Virus record (IMG/VR): IMGVR_UViG_3300032249_000291
Location: 1-26,926 of that record
Origin: a virus
Direction: 5' to 3' (one strand)
Length of the DNA: 26,926 nt
This document shows positions 12,631-20,574 of this stretch, piece by piece. The notes beneath the pieces were generated by a model that was not told where the DNA came from, did not search any database, and was given only the letters and a program-made list of their open reading frames with translations. Numbering within the stretch: the stretch's first letter is position 1; every line of letters begins with the position of its first letter. The position numbers were made by a program, and so were the translations under genes.

Positions 12631-14931
12631 ATGGATACGAATTTTGACGACGGTATGGACATGATTGAGATCCAGATTGACGAAGAACCTGATATGTCAG
12701 GTGATGTGACAATCGTGCTGGAAGAAGAACTTACGGTTAACGACGACTTTAATGCCAATCTCGCTGATGAGATGGACGAGTCAGAACTTGCTTCACTCGC
12801 GGACGATCTGGATGAGTTAGTAACGGCAGACATTAATAGTCGCAAAGACTGGGCCGATACGTACGTCAAGGGTTTGGAAGTGCTGGGGCTGAAGTACGAG
12901 CAGCGCACCGAGCCGTGGGACGGCGCTTGCGGCGTGTTCTCTACCGTGCTGACCGAAGCGGCTATCCGGTTTCAGGCCGAGACAATCATGGAGACATTCC
13001 CCGCTGCGGGACCTGTTAAGACCCAGATTATTGGTGCATCGACTAAGCTAAAAGAAGAAGCTGCGGAGCGTGTCAGGACTGATATGAACTATCAGCTTAC
13101 CGAGCGTATGTCCGAGTACCGCTCTGAGCACGAACGGATGTTGTTCAGTTTGGGGTTGGCAGGAGCCGCGTTTAAGAAAGTGTATTACGACCCGGCGCTA
13201 GGGCGTCAGGTGTCTATGTATGAGGCAGCAGAAAACGTTGTCATGCCATATGGCGCATCGAACATCTACACCGCCGAGCGCGTTACGCACATGATGCGTA
13301 AAACTAAAAACGATATCAGGAAACTCCAAGTAGCGGGTTTTTACTGTGACGTTGAGCTTGGTGAGCCTGTAAACATTGCGACTGATATTGAGAAAAAGAA
13401 AGCTGACGAGCAGGGATACTCAATCACGGATGATGACCGGTATCAGGTGTGCGAGGTGCACATCGATTACAACCTGCCGGGGTATGAGGACGAGGATGAG
13501 ATCGCCCTGCCGTACGTGATTACATATGAGCGCGGGACTCAGACGATTCTGGCTATCCGCAGAAATTGGAACCCAGATGATGAACGCAAACTCAAGCGAC
13601 AGCACTTCGTGCAGTACAACTACATCCCGGGTTTTGGGGTGTACGGCATGGGGCTTATTCATATTATTGGTGGCTATGCTCGCGCAGGTACTTCACTTAT
13701 TCGTCAGCTTGTCGATGCTGGCACTCTCTCTAACCTACCCGGGGGCCTAAAGACTAGGGGCTTGCGGGTTAAGGGCGACGACACACCAATTGCTCCGGGT
13801 GAGTTTAGAGACGTAGATATCCCGAGTGGTGCATTGCGCGATAACGTGATGCCGCTGCCGTACAAGGAGCCAAGTCAGGTTCTGGCTGGTCTGCTGGACA
13901 AGATTACAGAAGAAGGTCGCAGACTCGGTGCGATATCAGATATGAATATATCTGACATGAGCGCAAATGCACCTGTCGGGACCACGCTGGCTCTGCTAGA
14001 GCGCACGCTCAAAACAATGTCTGCGGTCCAAGCCCGGGTGCACTTCTCGATGAAGGAGGAGTTTAAGCTCCTGCGCGACATCATCCGTGACTATACGCCT
14101 ACGGAGTATAGCTACGAGCCGGACTTCACCAAGGACCGCCAGATCAAGCAGTCCGACTATGACATGGTGGAGGTCATCCCGGTCAGTGATCCGAACAGCA
14201 GCACGATGGCGCAGCGCATCATGCAGTATCAAGCTGTTATACAGCTTGCCGCACAAGCACCGCAAATCTACAACCTACCGCAGTTGCACCGCCAGATGAT
14301 TGAGGTGCTGGGTATTAAGAACGCAGATAAGTTGGTTCCGGTTGAAGATGATGAGAAGCCGCGTGATCCGATCAGCGAGAACATGGCGATCATTAAGGGT
14401 AAACCCGTAAAAGCGTTTATCTATCAAGATCACGACGCACATATTGCGACGCACAGCGCGTTCATACGCGACCCGATGATTGCCCAGCAGATGGGGCAGA
14501 ACCCACAAGCGCAGATGTTAATGGCGGCTGCTCAGGCCCATATAGCCGAGCACCTTGGGTTCTCGTACCGCAAGCAGATTGAGGAACGGATGGGCGTGTC
14601 GATGCCTGAACCCGATGCAGACATGCCGCCAGATATGGAGGTGCAGTTGTCGCGGTTAGTCGCTCAGGCCAGCCAGCAGTTACTTCAGATTCACCAAGGT
14701 CAGGTAGCACAACAACAGGCGCAACAAGTGGCACAAGATCCCCTCATCCAGATGCAGCAGCAAGAGTTGCAGATTAAGCAGCAGGAAGTTCAGATTAAAG
14801 CGCAGAAGAACCAGACCGATGCCCAGCTTGCTGAGCAGAAGCTCCAGCTTGAACGCGACCGGATTGGGGTTGATGCGCATATTCGCACCGCACAAGTGCA
14901 AGCGCAGATTAACCGGCCACAGGGGGGATAA
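12631..14931 (+). CDS. Portal protein (766 aa)
   Basis: Long portal of the kind found in short-tailed phages: it follows the large terminase and precedes the scaffold. The first ~65 residues are very acidic (EEPDMSGD, EEEL), the core from about 70 to 560 is typical portal (RKDWADTYVKGLEVLGLKYEQRTEPWDGACG, in part; and GFGVYGMGLIHIIGGYARAGTSLIRQL, in part), and the C-terminal 120 residues are a Gln-rich helical barrel or coiled coil (QQQAQQVAQ, QIKQQEVQIKAQ). It forms the dodecameric ring at one vertex through which DNA enters. The SD is weak (AGG, 8-9 nt before ATG). The stop abuts the next start. Confidence 0.9.
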   Translation: MDTNFDDGMDMIEIQIDEEPDMSGDVTIVLEEELTVNDDFNANLADEMDESELASLADDLDELVTADINSRKDWADTYVKGLEVLGLKYEQRTEPWDGACGVFSTVLTEAAIRFQAETIMETFPAAGPVKTQIIGASTKLKEEAAERVRTDMNYQLTERMSEYRSEHERMLFSLGLAGAAFKKVYYDPALGRQVSMYEAAENVVMPYGASNIYTAERVTHMMRKTKNDIRKLQVAGFYCDVELGEPVNIATDIEKKKADEQGYSITDDDRYQVCEVHIDYNLPGYEDEDEIALPYVITYERGTQTILAIRRNWNPDDERKLKRQHFVQYNYIPGFGVYGMGLIHIIGGYARAGTSLIRQLVDAGTLSNLPGGLKTRGLRVKGDDTPIAPGEFRDVDIPSGALRDNVMPLPYKEPSQVLAGLLDKITEEGRRLGAISDMNISDMSANAPVGTTLALLERTLKTMSAVQARVHFSMKEEFKLLRDIIRDYTPTEYSYEPDFTKDRQIKQSDYDMVEVIPVSDPNSSTMAQRIMQYQAVIQLAAQAPQIYNLPQLHRQMIEVLGIKNADKLVPVEDDEKPRDPISENMAIIKGKPVKAFIYQDHDAHIATHSAFIRDPMIAQQMGQNPQAQMLMAAAQAHIAEHLGFSYRKQIEERMGVSMPEPDADMPPDMEVQLSRLVAQASQQLLQIHQGQVAQQQAQQVAQDPLIQMQQQELQIKQQEVQIKAQKNQTDAQLAEQKLQLERDRIGVDAHIRTAQVQAQINRPQGG

Positions 14932-15126
14932 ATGGACGAGCGACTATATAAATACTTGAAAGAGCGCAACCAGAGCAGGCGGGAGTCCGTGATGGACTTT
15001 TTGAATAACGGGGGCGCTAAAGACTTTGCAGAGTACCGCGAAGCGGTTGGAGTTATTAAGGGTCTACTCCAAGCGCAACAAGACCTTGAAGACCTTTTTG
15101 AACGAATGAAGGAACATGATGACTGA
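14932..15126 (+). CDS. Small hypothetical protein between portal and GroES-like gene (64 aa)
   Basis: Not recognised. A charged, almost fully helical protein (DERLYKYLKERNQSRRESVM, then VIKGLLQAQQDLEDLFERMK), so probably a short coiled coil. The ATG follows the portal stop with no gap, and the gene overlaps the next by 8-11 nt, suggesting tight coupling to portal translation. It could be a small head-assembly or connector factor; this rests only on position. Confidence 0.75.
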   Translation: MDERLYKYLKERNQSRRESVMDFLNNGGAKDFAEYREAVGVIKGLLQAQQDLEDLFERMKEHDD

Positions 15127-15508
15127 CGCCGTAGACCTATCGCTTGTGCTTAATAAGAGCGAGGAAGAAAAAGCTAGACAACTCCCAATACCTAAAGGCT
15201 ACAAGATTCTTGTAACCCTGCCAGATATTGAAGAAGAGTACGAGAACGGGATTATCAAGGCTGGTACAACCGTGTACCACGAGCAGCTTCTGTCTAATGT
15301 ACTGTTTGTGGTTGAGCTAGGCGACATGGCGTATGCGGATCAAACCCGCTTCCCAACAGGTCCTTGGTGTAAGAAAGGTGATTTTATTATGTGCCGTGCA
15401 AATACGGGCACACGGTTCAAAATTCATGGCCGTGAATTCCGTTTGATTAACGACGACTCCATTGAGGCAGTTGTTGAAGATCCGCGCGGTGTTGGTCGCG
15501 TAAATTAA
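15116..15508 (+). CDS. GroES-like co-chaperonin fold protein (130 aa)
   Basis: Residues about 25-120 follow the GroES beta-barrel pattern: IPKGYKILVTLP, NGIIKAG, VVELGDMAY, WCKKGDFIMC, and the closing INDDSIEAVVEDP. Phage co-chaperonins (T4 gp31 type, and GroES-like proteins in many uncultured phages) replace or modify host GroES so that the capsid protein folds in GroEL; here the gene sits between portal and scaffold. The N-terminal 25 residues are an acidic extension. Two adjacent ATGs exist; the second (15119) is better spaced from AAGGA. The call is based on pattern, not a search. Confidence 0.65.
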   Translation: MMTDAVDLSLVLNKSEEEKARQLPIPKGYKILVTLPDIEEEYENGIIKAGTTVYHEQLLSNVLFVVELGDMAYADQTRFPTGPWCKKGDFIMCRANTGTRFKIHGREFRLINDDSIEAVVEDPRGVGRVN

Positions 15509-15517
15509 GGGGGCGAT

Positions 15518-16471
15518 ATGGAAGATTACAAGTTTCCAGATGAAGCGGAAGTCAACGCTAAAGGCGACGATAAAGTCGAATTTGAAATTGAATCCGATGA
15601 AGATGACGTAAAAGTCGAGGTTGTTGACGATACGCCGGAAGAAGACCGGGGTCGTAAACCGATGGCTGAACAGCCTGACGATGTGACCGAGGAAGAGCTT
15701 TCTAAGTATAAAGATGTCAAGTTGCGTGATCGGATTGCACATCTTAGCAAGGCTAGGCACGAGGAGCGGCGAGCTAAAGAACGCGCAGAACGCGAACTCC
15801 AAGAGGCTGTGTCAATCGCGCAACGCATCCTCGCCGAGAACGAGTCGCTAAAAAGTAACGTGGGTAATAACCAGAAGGTTATTCTGGATCAAGCCTCCAC
15901 CGTAGCCTCACGGGAGATGGCTGAAGCCAAACGTGCGTATAAAGAAGCCTATGAAGCCGGTGACTCGGAAGCATTGGTAAATGCACAGGAAGCTATTACA
16001 TCAGCAAAACTAAAAGCTGATCGGATTGAGATTGCAAAACAAAGAGCTTTACAAGAAGTAAGAACTCCTGTACAAAATACACCCATGCCTCCACCCCCTG
16101 CGAGGGAGGTACCGGTTGACGAAAAGGCTGTGCGGTGGAAAGACCGCAATAGTTGGTTTAACAAAGACCGGGAAATGACAGGCTTCGCTCTCGCAGTGCA
16201 CGAGAAGCTTGTTGACGAGGAAGGGATTGATCCTCGATCTGACGCCTACTACGAGCGCATTGATTCTCGTATGCGTGAGAAATTCCCGGAGAAATTTTCT
16301 AGCAACCCCAAGCGTTCTAATGTAGTGGCACCGGCAACCAGAAGTACAGCGCCTAAAAAGATCGTACTGAAGCAAAGTCAGGTATCGCTCGCTAAACGTC
16401 TAGGAATCCCGCTTGATTTATACGCCAAGCAAGTTGCATTGGAAATGAGAAAGGAACGTGAAAATGGCTGA
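15518..16471 (+). CDS. Putative scaffolding protein (317 aa)
   Basis: The place between portal and capsid, an acidic N-terminus (about 1-60, many Asp/Glu), a long helical coiled-coil centre (about 75-185, ARHEERRAKERAERELQEA and onwards), a proline-rich hinge (PMPPPPAR) and a basic C-terminus (about 265-317, APKKIVLKQSQVSLAKRLG) match phage scaffolds, whose basic C-terminal tail docks on the capsid protein. The C-terminal helix-turn region (QVSLAKRLGIPLDLYAKQVA) is typical of related phage proteins. A GGGGGCG SD precedes the ATG. It is expected to be lost from the mature virion. No sequence motif is diagnostic, so this is inference. Confidence 0.7.
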   Translation: MEDYKFPDEAEVNAKGDDKVEFEIESDEDDVKVEVVDDTPEEDRGRKPMAEQPDDVTEEELSKYKDVKLRDRIAHLSKARHEERRAKERAERELQEAVSIAQRILAENESLKSNVGNNQKVILDQASTVASREMAEAKRAYKEAYEAGDSEALVNAQEAITSAKLKADRIEIAKQRALQEVRTPVQNTPMPPPPAREVPVDEKAVRWKDRNSWFNKDREMTGFALAVHEKLVDEEGIDPRSDAYYERIDSRMREKFPEKFSSNPKRSNVVAPATRSTAPKKIVLKQSQVSLAKRLGIPLDLYAKQVALEMRKERENG

Positions 16472-16931
16472 GAACAAATTGACTACCCAAACCCGTGAAG
16501 ACCGTGATTTTGCTTCCCGCATCTCTGCGGAGCGACCAAAGCAATGGGCACCGCCTACACTGCTACCTGACCCCAAACCGCAAGACGGCTGGGCATACCG
16601 GTGGGTTCGTATTTCCACTCTCGGTCAAAACGATCCGACTAATATCTCTGCTAAGTTGCGCGAAGGCTGGGAACCGGTGCGAGCAACAGATCATCCAGAA
16701 GTCCATGTTTACGGCGATGCGGACGCCCGCTTCAAAGACAACATCGTGATCGGTGGGTTGATGCTCTGTAAGACACCTTCAGAGTTTATTGCGCAGCGAG
16801 ATGAGTATTTCCAAAAGCAGACTGACGGTCAGATGAATTCGATTGATAGTCACTTTATGCGCGAAAACAACCCGAAGATGCCCCTGTTTAAAGAGCGGCG
16901 GTCCGAGGTGAGTTTTGGTAAAGGCAGTTAA
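16464..16931 (+). CDS. Conserved head-region protein of unknown function (155 aa)
   Basis: Function unknown. The visible core is WAYRWVRISTLGQNDPTNIS, then REGWEPVRATDHPE, a tryptophan-rich signature I associate with small proteins beside scaffold and capsid genes in uncultured phages. The C-terminal third is charged and helical (FIAQRDEYFQKQTDGQMNSI). The start is ATG at 16464, 8 nt after AAGGA; a GTG two codons earlier would sit too close to the SD. It overlaps the scaffold gene's end by 8 nt. It may be a minor head or assembly protein. Confidence 0.75.
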   Translation: MAENKLTTQTREDRDFASRISAERPKQWAPPTLLPDPKPQDGWAYRWVRISTLGQNDPTNISAKLREGWEPVRATDHPEVHVYGDADARFKDNIVIGGLMLCKTPSEFIAQRDEYFQKQTDGQMNSIDSHFMRENNPKMPLFKERRSEVSFGKGS

Positions 16932-16950
16932 CTTTTTTTAGGAGCTTTAA

Positions 16951-17886
16951 ATGGCTTATCCGGTTATTAATGGCCCATACGGGCTAGTGCCGGTCAACCT
17001 GATGGGCGGTATTCCGTTCGCTGGGTCTACCCGGATGATTCCGATTGCGCAAAACTACGGTACAAACCTGTTTAACGGCGACGTTATTGGTCTGTCTAAT
17101 GGTAACGCGGTCATCACCCCTTACAACGCCAATAGCACCACCGCAGCGGCGGCAGGTCAGATCATTGGTGTGATGTTGGGTGCGCAGTACCCCGGTACTC
17201 CTCCCGTCTTTGGTAACTTGCAAGGGCAGTACTACCCAGCTAGTACTAACCAGCCCGGCATGATTGCTTATGTTATGGACAACCCCACCGCGCTGTTCAA
17301 AGCGTGCGTTCTGGCTCAGGCTCAAGGCTCGGCTAACACGCAAGCTAACACCAGCACAACGGTTGGCTACATGTCGCCTACGTTCGTTGGAACGGATGCC
17401 TTCCTTGTCGCTGGTAACACCGGTAGCACGACGACTGGTAACTCGGCAATGGGCGTGTCTGGCGGTAACCCCACCGTGTCTAGCTCGGTCGCCGGGAATA
17501 TTCGTCAGACGGTTGGTACTGGCTCGGCTACTTCGCCTTGTTTGCGCGTTGTTGAGTTGGTTCGGGAAACAGCCGTTACGGTTGCAACCACCCTGTCGAG
17601 CAGCCCAGCAAACGCAACCACTTTCACCGTTGCTTCTACAGCCGGTATCCAGCCCGGTATGGCAGTGACGATTGGTGGCACCGTGTTCTCGGGCGCAAGC
17701 ACCGCACCGTTCCCAACGCTCTCTAACTTGGTTGTCACCGGCGTTGTCACCAGCACTTCTACTATTACCGTTAGTTCGGCAGTGACCGCCACTTCTGGCG
17801 CATCTGTTTCGTTCGTCGGTTTCCCAGAAGTGATCGTTGGCTGGAACTTCGGTTACCACAGCTATTTGATCGCCGCTGGCGTCTAA
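16951..17886 (+). CDS. Capsid-associated structural protein with inserted Thr/Ser-rich domain (311 aa)
   Basis: The N-terminal part (YPVINGPYGLVPVNLMGG, then AGSTRMIPIA and LFNGDVIGLSNG) resembles small virion proteins encoded directly before the major capsid gene in related phages; a head decoration role is likely. Residues about 207-289 form a distinct Thr/Ser/Val-rich beta domain (TTFTVASTAGIQPGMAVTIG and onwards) that interrupts the flow from CLRVVELV to FPEVIVGWNFGYHSY, so it looks like an inserted Ig-like or FCCH-like surface domain. A strong SD (AGGAG) lies 8 nt before ATG. Highly biased Thr/Ala/Gly use suits an abundant structural protein. Exact role unproven. Confidence 0.75.
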   Translation: MAYPVINGPYGLVPVNLMGGIPFAGSTRMIPIAQNYGTNLFNGDVIGLSNGNAVITPYNANSTTAAAAGQIIGVMLGAQYPGTPPVFGNLQGQYYPASTNQPGMIAYVMDNPTALFKACVLAQAQGSANTQANTSTTVGYMSPTFVGTDAFLVAGNTGSTTTGNSAMGVSGGNPTVSSSVAGNIRQTVGTGSATSPCLRVVELVRETAVTVATTLSSSPANATTFTVASTAGIQPGMAVTIGGTVFSGASTAPFPTLSNLVVTGVVTSTSTITVSSAVTATSGASVSFVGFPEVIVGWNFGYHSYLIAAGV

Positions 17887-17896
17887 GGAGTAAATC

Positions 17897-18808
17897 ATGG
17901 CTATTTCACGCGCCCAACTACTCAAAGAACTGCTTCCGGGCCTTAACGCCCTGTTCGGTCTTGAGTATGCTCGCTATGGCGAGGAACACAAAGAGATCTA
18001 CGACACCGAGACCTCTGAGCGTTCATTTGAAGAAGAGACCAAGCTCTCGGGCTTTGGTGCTGCGCCGGTTAAGAACGAAGGTCAGGCAATCTCGTACGAC
18101 AACGCACAAGAAGCATGGACCGCTCGTTACAACCACGAGACTGTTGCAATGGGCTTCTCGGTTACCGAAGAAGCAATGGAAGACAACCTGTATGACAGTT
18201 TGTCCAGCCGTTACACCAAAGCTCTGGCTCGTGCAATGTCGTACACCAAGCAGGTTAAAGCCGCTAACATCCTGAACAACGGGTTTAACTCGGCGTTTAA
18301 GTATGGCGACGGTCAGCCCCTGTTTAGCACGGCTCACCCGCTGGTCTCTGGTGGTACCAACAGCAACTCTCCTTCGACCGCTGTCGATCTTAATGAAACC
18401 GCTCTTGAAAACGCAGTGATTCAAATCGCTGGGTGGACGGACGAGCGTGGTCTGCTGATCGCCGCTAAGCCGAAGAAGCTGGTAATCCCGCCCGCTCTGA
18501 TGTTCGTTGCGACCCGTCTGTTGGAAACCAGCCTCCGTGTTGGTACTAACGACAACGATGTCAACGCGCTGAAGAACAACGGTTCGATCCCCGAGGGTTA
18601 CACCGTTAACCACTTCTTGACCGACACGAACGCATGGTTCTTGACCACGGACGTTCCTAACGGTCTGAAGCACTTTGTGCGTGTGCCACTTTCCACTTCG
18701 ATGGACGGTGACTTTGATACCGGCAACGTGCGGTATAAGGCTCGCGAGCGTTATTCGTTCGGTGTGTCTGATCCGCTCGGTATGTACGGATCGCCCGGTT
18801 CTAGCTGA
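17897..18808 (+). CDS. Major capsid protein (303 aa)
   Basis: The place after scaffold and decoration genes, an excellent SD (AAGGAG), highly optimised codons and a terminator right behind it fit the most abundant virion protein. The segments FGAAPVKNEGQAISYDNAQE, HETVAMGFSVTEEAMEDNLY and LFSTAHPLVSGG follow the pattern of the Mu gpT-like/HK97-fold capsid families. Length (303) is in the usual range, with no visible cleaved delta domain. It forms the icosahedral shell after scaffold-directed assembly and may be a client of the GroES-like protein upstream. Confidence 0.88.
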   Translation: MAISRAQLLKELLPGLNALFGLEYARYGEEHKEIYDTETSERSFEEETKLSGFGAAPVKNEGQAISYDNAQEAWTARYNHETVAMGFSVTEEAMEDNLYDSLSSRYTKALARAMSYTKQVKAANILNNGFNSAFKYGDGQPLFSTAHPLVSGGTNSNSPSTAVDLNETALENAVIQIAGWTDERGLLIAAKPKKLVIPPALMFVATRLLETSLRVGTNDNDVNALKNNGSIPEGYTVNHFLTDTNAWFLTTDVPNGLKHFVRVPLSTSMDGDFDTGNVRYKARERYSFGVSDPLGMYGSPGSS

Positions 18809-18822
18809 TCGGTGTAAGGGAA

Positions 18823-18851
18823 GGGGGCCAAAAGCCCCCTTTTCTTTTTTT
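18823..18851 (+). terminator. Rho-independent terminator after the capsid gene
   Basis: Stem GGGGGC (18823-18828) / GCCCCC (18834-18839) with a 5-nt loop, followed by TTTTCTTTTTTT. It separates the head operon from the tail/accessory operon. Confidence 0.93.
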
Positions 18852-18859
18852 AAAGTATG

Positions 18860-18878
18860 TGTTATAAAGTGGAATACC
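18860..18878 (+). promoter_or_regulatory. Candidate extended -10 promoter overlapping a degenerate palindrome
   Basis: TGTTATAAA (18860-18868) reads as an extended -10 with no clear -35. The same bases form a left arm GTTATAA (18861-18867) of the leftward-half palindrome, with a degraded right arm (GAATACC, 4 of 7 matches). It sits 9 bases after the terminator, about 85 before the next start codon. Confidence 0.4.
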
Positions 18879-18889
18879 TAGACCACCCG

Positions 18890-18933
18890 ACTTGCTGACT
18901 GACTAGGCAGACTTTCCTCAAGAGACAGCAAGT
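18890..18933 (+). repeat. 8-bp inverted repeat in the leader of the 163-aa gene
   Basis: ACTTGCTG (18890-18897) and CAGCAAGT (18926-18933) could pair in the mRNA leader, 20 bases before the ATG at 18954. Confidence 0.45.
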
Positions 18934-18953
18934 TTTGATTTGAGGACTTTATT

Positions 18954-19445
18954 ATGGGTTTCGCTACTCACCTCGGCCCTTGGTTGCTTGGCACAAACAA
19001 GTACACCACCGGCACGACCTCTGGCACTATCCAGAATATGGGCGCAACTGTTGTTGCCCAAACCGCTACTACAACGGTTAATGACACGACCGCAACTTTT
19101 GAGTTTTGCATTCCTGCTGGTGCGCAGATTCTTGAGTTTGTTGTTGACATCACGACCGCTTATGCCGGTACGACGGGTAACACCATCACTATCCAGACCG
19201 CTGCGGGTAATTCGCTGGCTACGGTTGGTGGTGCAACCACGACCCCTCTAGCTGTTGGACGCGCAACGACCAATTACACGGGCGCTCAAGTCGGCACGAT
19301 GCTCAACGTTGGCTCTACGGATCTGATCGTTAACGTCATTTATGCCTGTGCTGGCACTGCCAGCGGTGGAGCCGCAACGATTACTTGTCTGTATATCGTC
19401 AAAGGTTCTAATGGCGCGATGTACCCGACCAGCACCCAAAACTAA
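18954..19445 (+). CDS. Probable virion surface protein, beta-rich (163 aa)
   Basis: Function not firmly known. Thr/Ala/Gly-rich and strand-rich throughout, with hydrophobic alternation (TFEFCIPAGAQILEFVVDIT) characteristic of small beta-sandwich virion proteins such as head fibres or decoration proteins. No signal peptide or enzyme motif. SD TGAGGA lies 9 nt before ATG. It is the first gene after the capsid terminator, so it probably has its own promoter. Codon use is like that of the capsid gene, suggesting high expression. Confidence 0.75.
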   Translation: MGFATHLGPWLLGTNKYTTGTTSGTIQNMGATVVAQTATTTVNDTTATFEFCIPAGAQILEFVVDITTAYAGTTGNTITIQTAAGNSLATVGGATTTPLAVGRATTNYTGAQVGTMLNVGSTDLIVNVIYACAGTASGGAATITCLYIVKGSNGAMYPTSTQN

Positions 19446-19458
19446 GTAGGGGGCTGCA

Positions 19459-19743
19459 ATGCAGCAAACTGATGTAAAGTCGCAGCATCTCATCGCAAGT
19501 GGGAACATTGCGGGCTTGGCCCGCAATCGGTTTAAATCGCTGTCCTACCGGGGTAATGGTACGGATGGGTATGTTAAATTGCGTAATGGCGGGTCAACTG
19601 GTGAAGTTTTGTGCGAACTTGATGTTGGCACAAGCGATTCTTTCACTATCTACGTTTTGCTTCCGGGCGAAGGAATTTTATTCCCAAGCGGCATTTACGT
19701 AGAACTCTCAAATGTTTCCGCCTGTACGGTGTTTTATGGCTAA
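19459..19743 (+). CDS. Small structural-type protein (94 aa)
   Basis: Not recognised by name. The second half is strand-rich with the pattern GEVLCELDVGTSDSFTIYVL, then LPGEGILFPSGIYVEL and ACTVFYG at the end, typical of small all-beta phage proteins that cap or decorate virions; similar short proteins often sit near capsid genes in uncultured phages. The last codons (TAT GGC TAA) contain the ATG of the next gene, an 8-nt overlap. The SD is weak (AGGGGGC). A role on the virion is inferred. Confidence 0.75.
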   Translation: MQQTDVKSQHLIASGNIAGLARNRFKSLSYRGNGTDGYVKLRNGGSTGEVLCELDVGTSDSFTIYVLLPGEGILFPSGIYVELSNVSACTVFYG

Positions 19744-19996
19744 ATCTCCTGCATGGCAAAGAGCAGAAGGAAAGGACCCCAAGGGGGGTCTGAACGCAAA
19801 GGGGCGTGCGTCCGCGAAATCACAAGGGATGAACTTAAAGCCCCCCGCCCCGAAACCAAAAACGACCGAAGACGCCGGGAGAAAGAAGAGCTTCTGTGCG
19901 CGAATGAGCGGCATGAAGTCGAAGCTTACCTCAGCCAAAACAGCCAAAGACCCAAACAGCCGGATTAACAAAAGCCTTCGGGCGTGGGACTGCTAA
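19736..19996 (+). CDS. Small basic phage protein, DUF6321-like (86 aa)
   Basis: The N-terminus KSPAWQRAEGKDPKGGLNAK, followed by GRAS, and the later FCARMSGMKSKL and final SLRAWDC match the family I remember as DUF6321, a small Lys-rich protein of aquatic phages with no known function. The start at 19736 overlaps the previous gene and keeps this conserved N-terminus; an upstream start would add unrelated residues. Very basic, so DNA or RNA binding or packaging in the virion is possible. It opens the run of small basic proteins. The family name is from memory. Confidence 0.75.
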   Translation: MAKSPAWQRAEGKDPKGGLNAKGRASAKSQGMNLKPPAPKPKTTEDAGRKKSFCARMSGMKSKLTSAKTAKDPNSRINKSLRAWDC

Positions 19997-19997
19997 G

Positions 19998-20234
19998 ATG
20001 GAACATACGATCTGGAACGCAATTCTTTCGGTCGGTGTCAGTGTTGTTGGGTTCTTCCTCAAGAGCATGTATGACGAGATAAAACGCCTTCAAGTACTGA
20101 TTAACAAGACCCGCGAAGAAGTCGCCAAAGAGTATGTAACCAAGTCACAATTAGACGCAGATGTTAATCGCATCTTTGACCGGCTTGACCGGCTTGAAGC
20201 TAAAATCGACCGACTGGTAGAGAAGCATGCCTAG
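19998..20234 (+). CDS. Holin-like small membrane protein (78 aa)
   Basis: One hydrophobic segment near the N-terminus (about residues 5-21, WNAILSVGVSVVGFFLK) followed by a charged coiled coil (about 24-76: DEIKRLQVLINKTREEV, then DADVNRIFDRLDRLEAKIDR). This shape, a single membrane helix plus coiled coil, resembles XhlA-type haemolysin/holin accessory proteins and some class III holins. No endolysin is seen in the window, so lysis function is not confirmed; a membrane-anchored structural role is an alternative. The stop overlaps the next start by 8 nt. Confidence 0.65.
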   Translation: MEHTIWNAILSVGVSVVGFFLKSMYDEIKRLQVLINKTREEVAKEYVTKSQLDADVNRIFDRLDRLEAKIDRLVEKHA

Positions 20235-20565
20235 TCGTTCAAAATCCCAGCACAATTTCATGGAGGCTGTAGCCCACAGCCCCGCCTTTGCCAAAAAGGT
20301 TGGTGTCCCCAAGTCCGTGGGCGAGGACTTTTCAGCGGCTGATAAGGGCCGCAAATTTGGTAAAGGTGGTGATATGGCTGAGTCAAAGAAAATGGTCGGT
20401 AAAGAAGTAGCCTTCATGAAAAAGAAGGGTGCTCCGGCAGCTATGATCAAGCATGAGAAAGCTGAAATGGGTATGAAGAAAGGTGGTGGTGTTGATGGTG
20501 CTGCTAAGAAAGGCAAAACCAAAGGCACTATGGTTAAGATGAACAAGGGCGGTTACGCCTGTTAA
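20227..20565 (+). CDS. Small Lys/Gly-rich phage protein (112 aa)
   Basis: The N-terminus (SRSKSQHNFMEAVAHSPAFA, then KKVGVPKSVGEDF and AADKGRKF) is a pattern recurring in small proteins of uncultured phages. The middle is Lys-rich helical (MVGKEVAFMKKKGAPAAMIK), and the C-terminus GAAKKGKTKGTMVKMNKGGY is a variant of the tail found on the next two proteins. Overall very basic; nucleic-acid binding or internal virion protein is possible. Overlaps the holin-like gene. Function unknown. Confidence 0.75.
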   Translation: MPSRSKSQHNFMEAVAHSPAFAKKVGVPKSVGEDFSAADKGRKFGKGGDMAESKKMVGKEVAFMKKKGAPAAMIKHEKAEMGMKKGGGVDGAAKKGKTKGTMVKMNKGGYAC

Positions 20566-20574
20566 GGAATTATT

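Noticed and set aside
16984-17925. 313-aa open frame opposite the capsid-associated gene
   Set aside because: Antisense to a clear structural gene with SD; its Arg/Cys/His-rich composition is what the reverse of Thr/Gly/Ala-rich coding gives. No SD or domain.
18023-18673. 216-aa open frame opposite the major capsid gene
   Set aside because: Shadow of a highly codon-biased gene; no initiation signal and no recognisable domain.
19753-19968. 71-aa frame inside the DUF6321-like gene
   Set aside because: Alternative frame of a gene with a conserved family pattern; no SD of its own.
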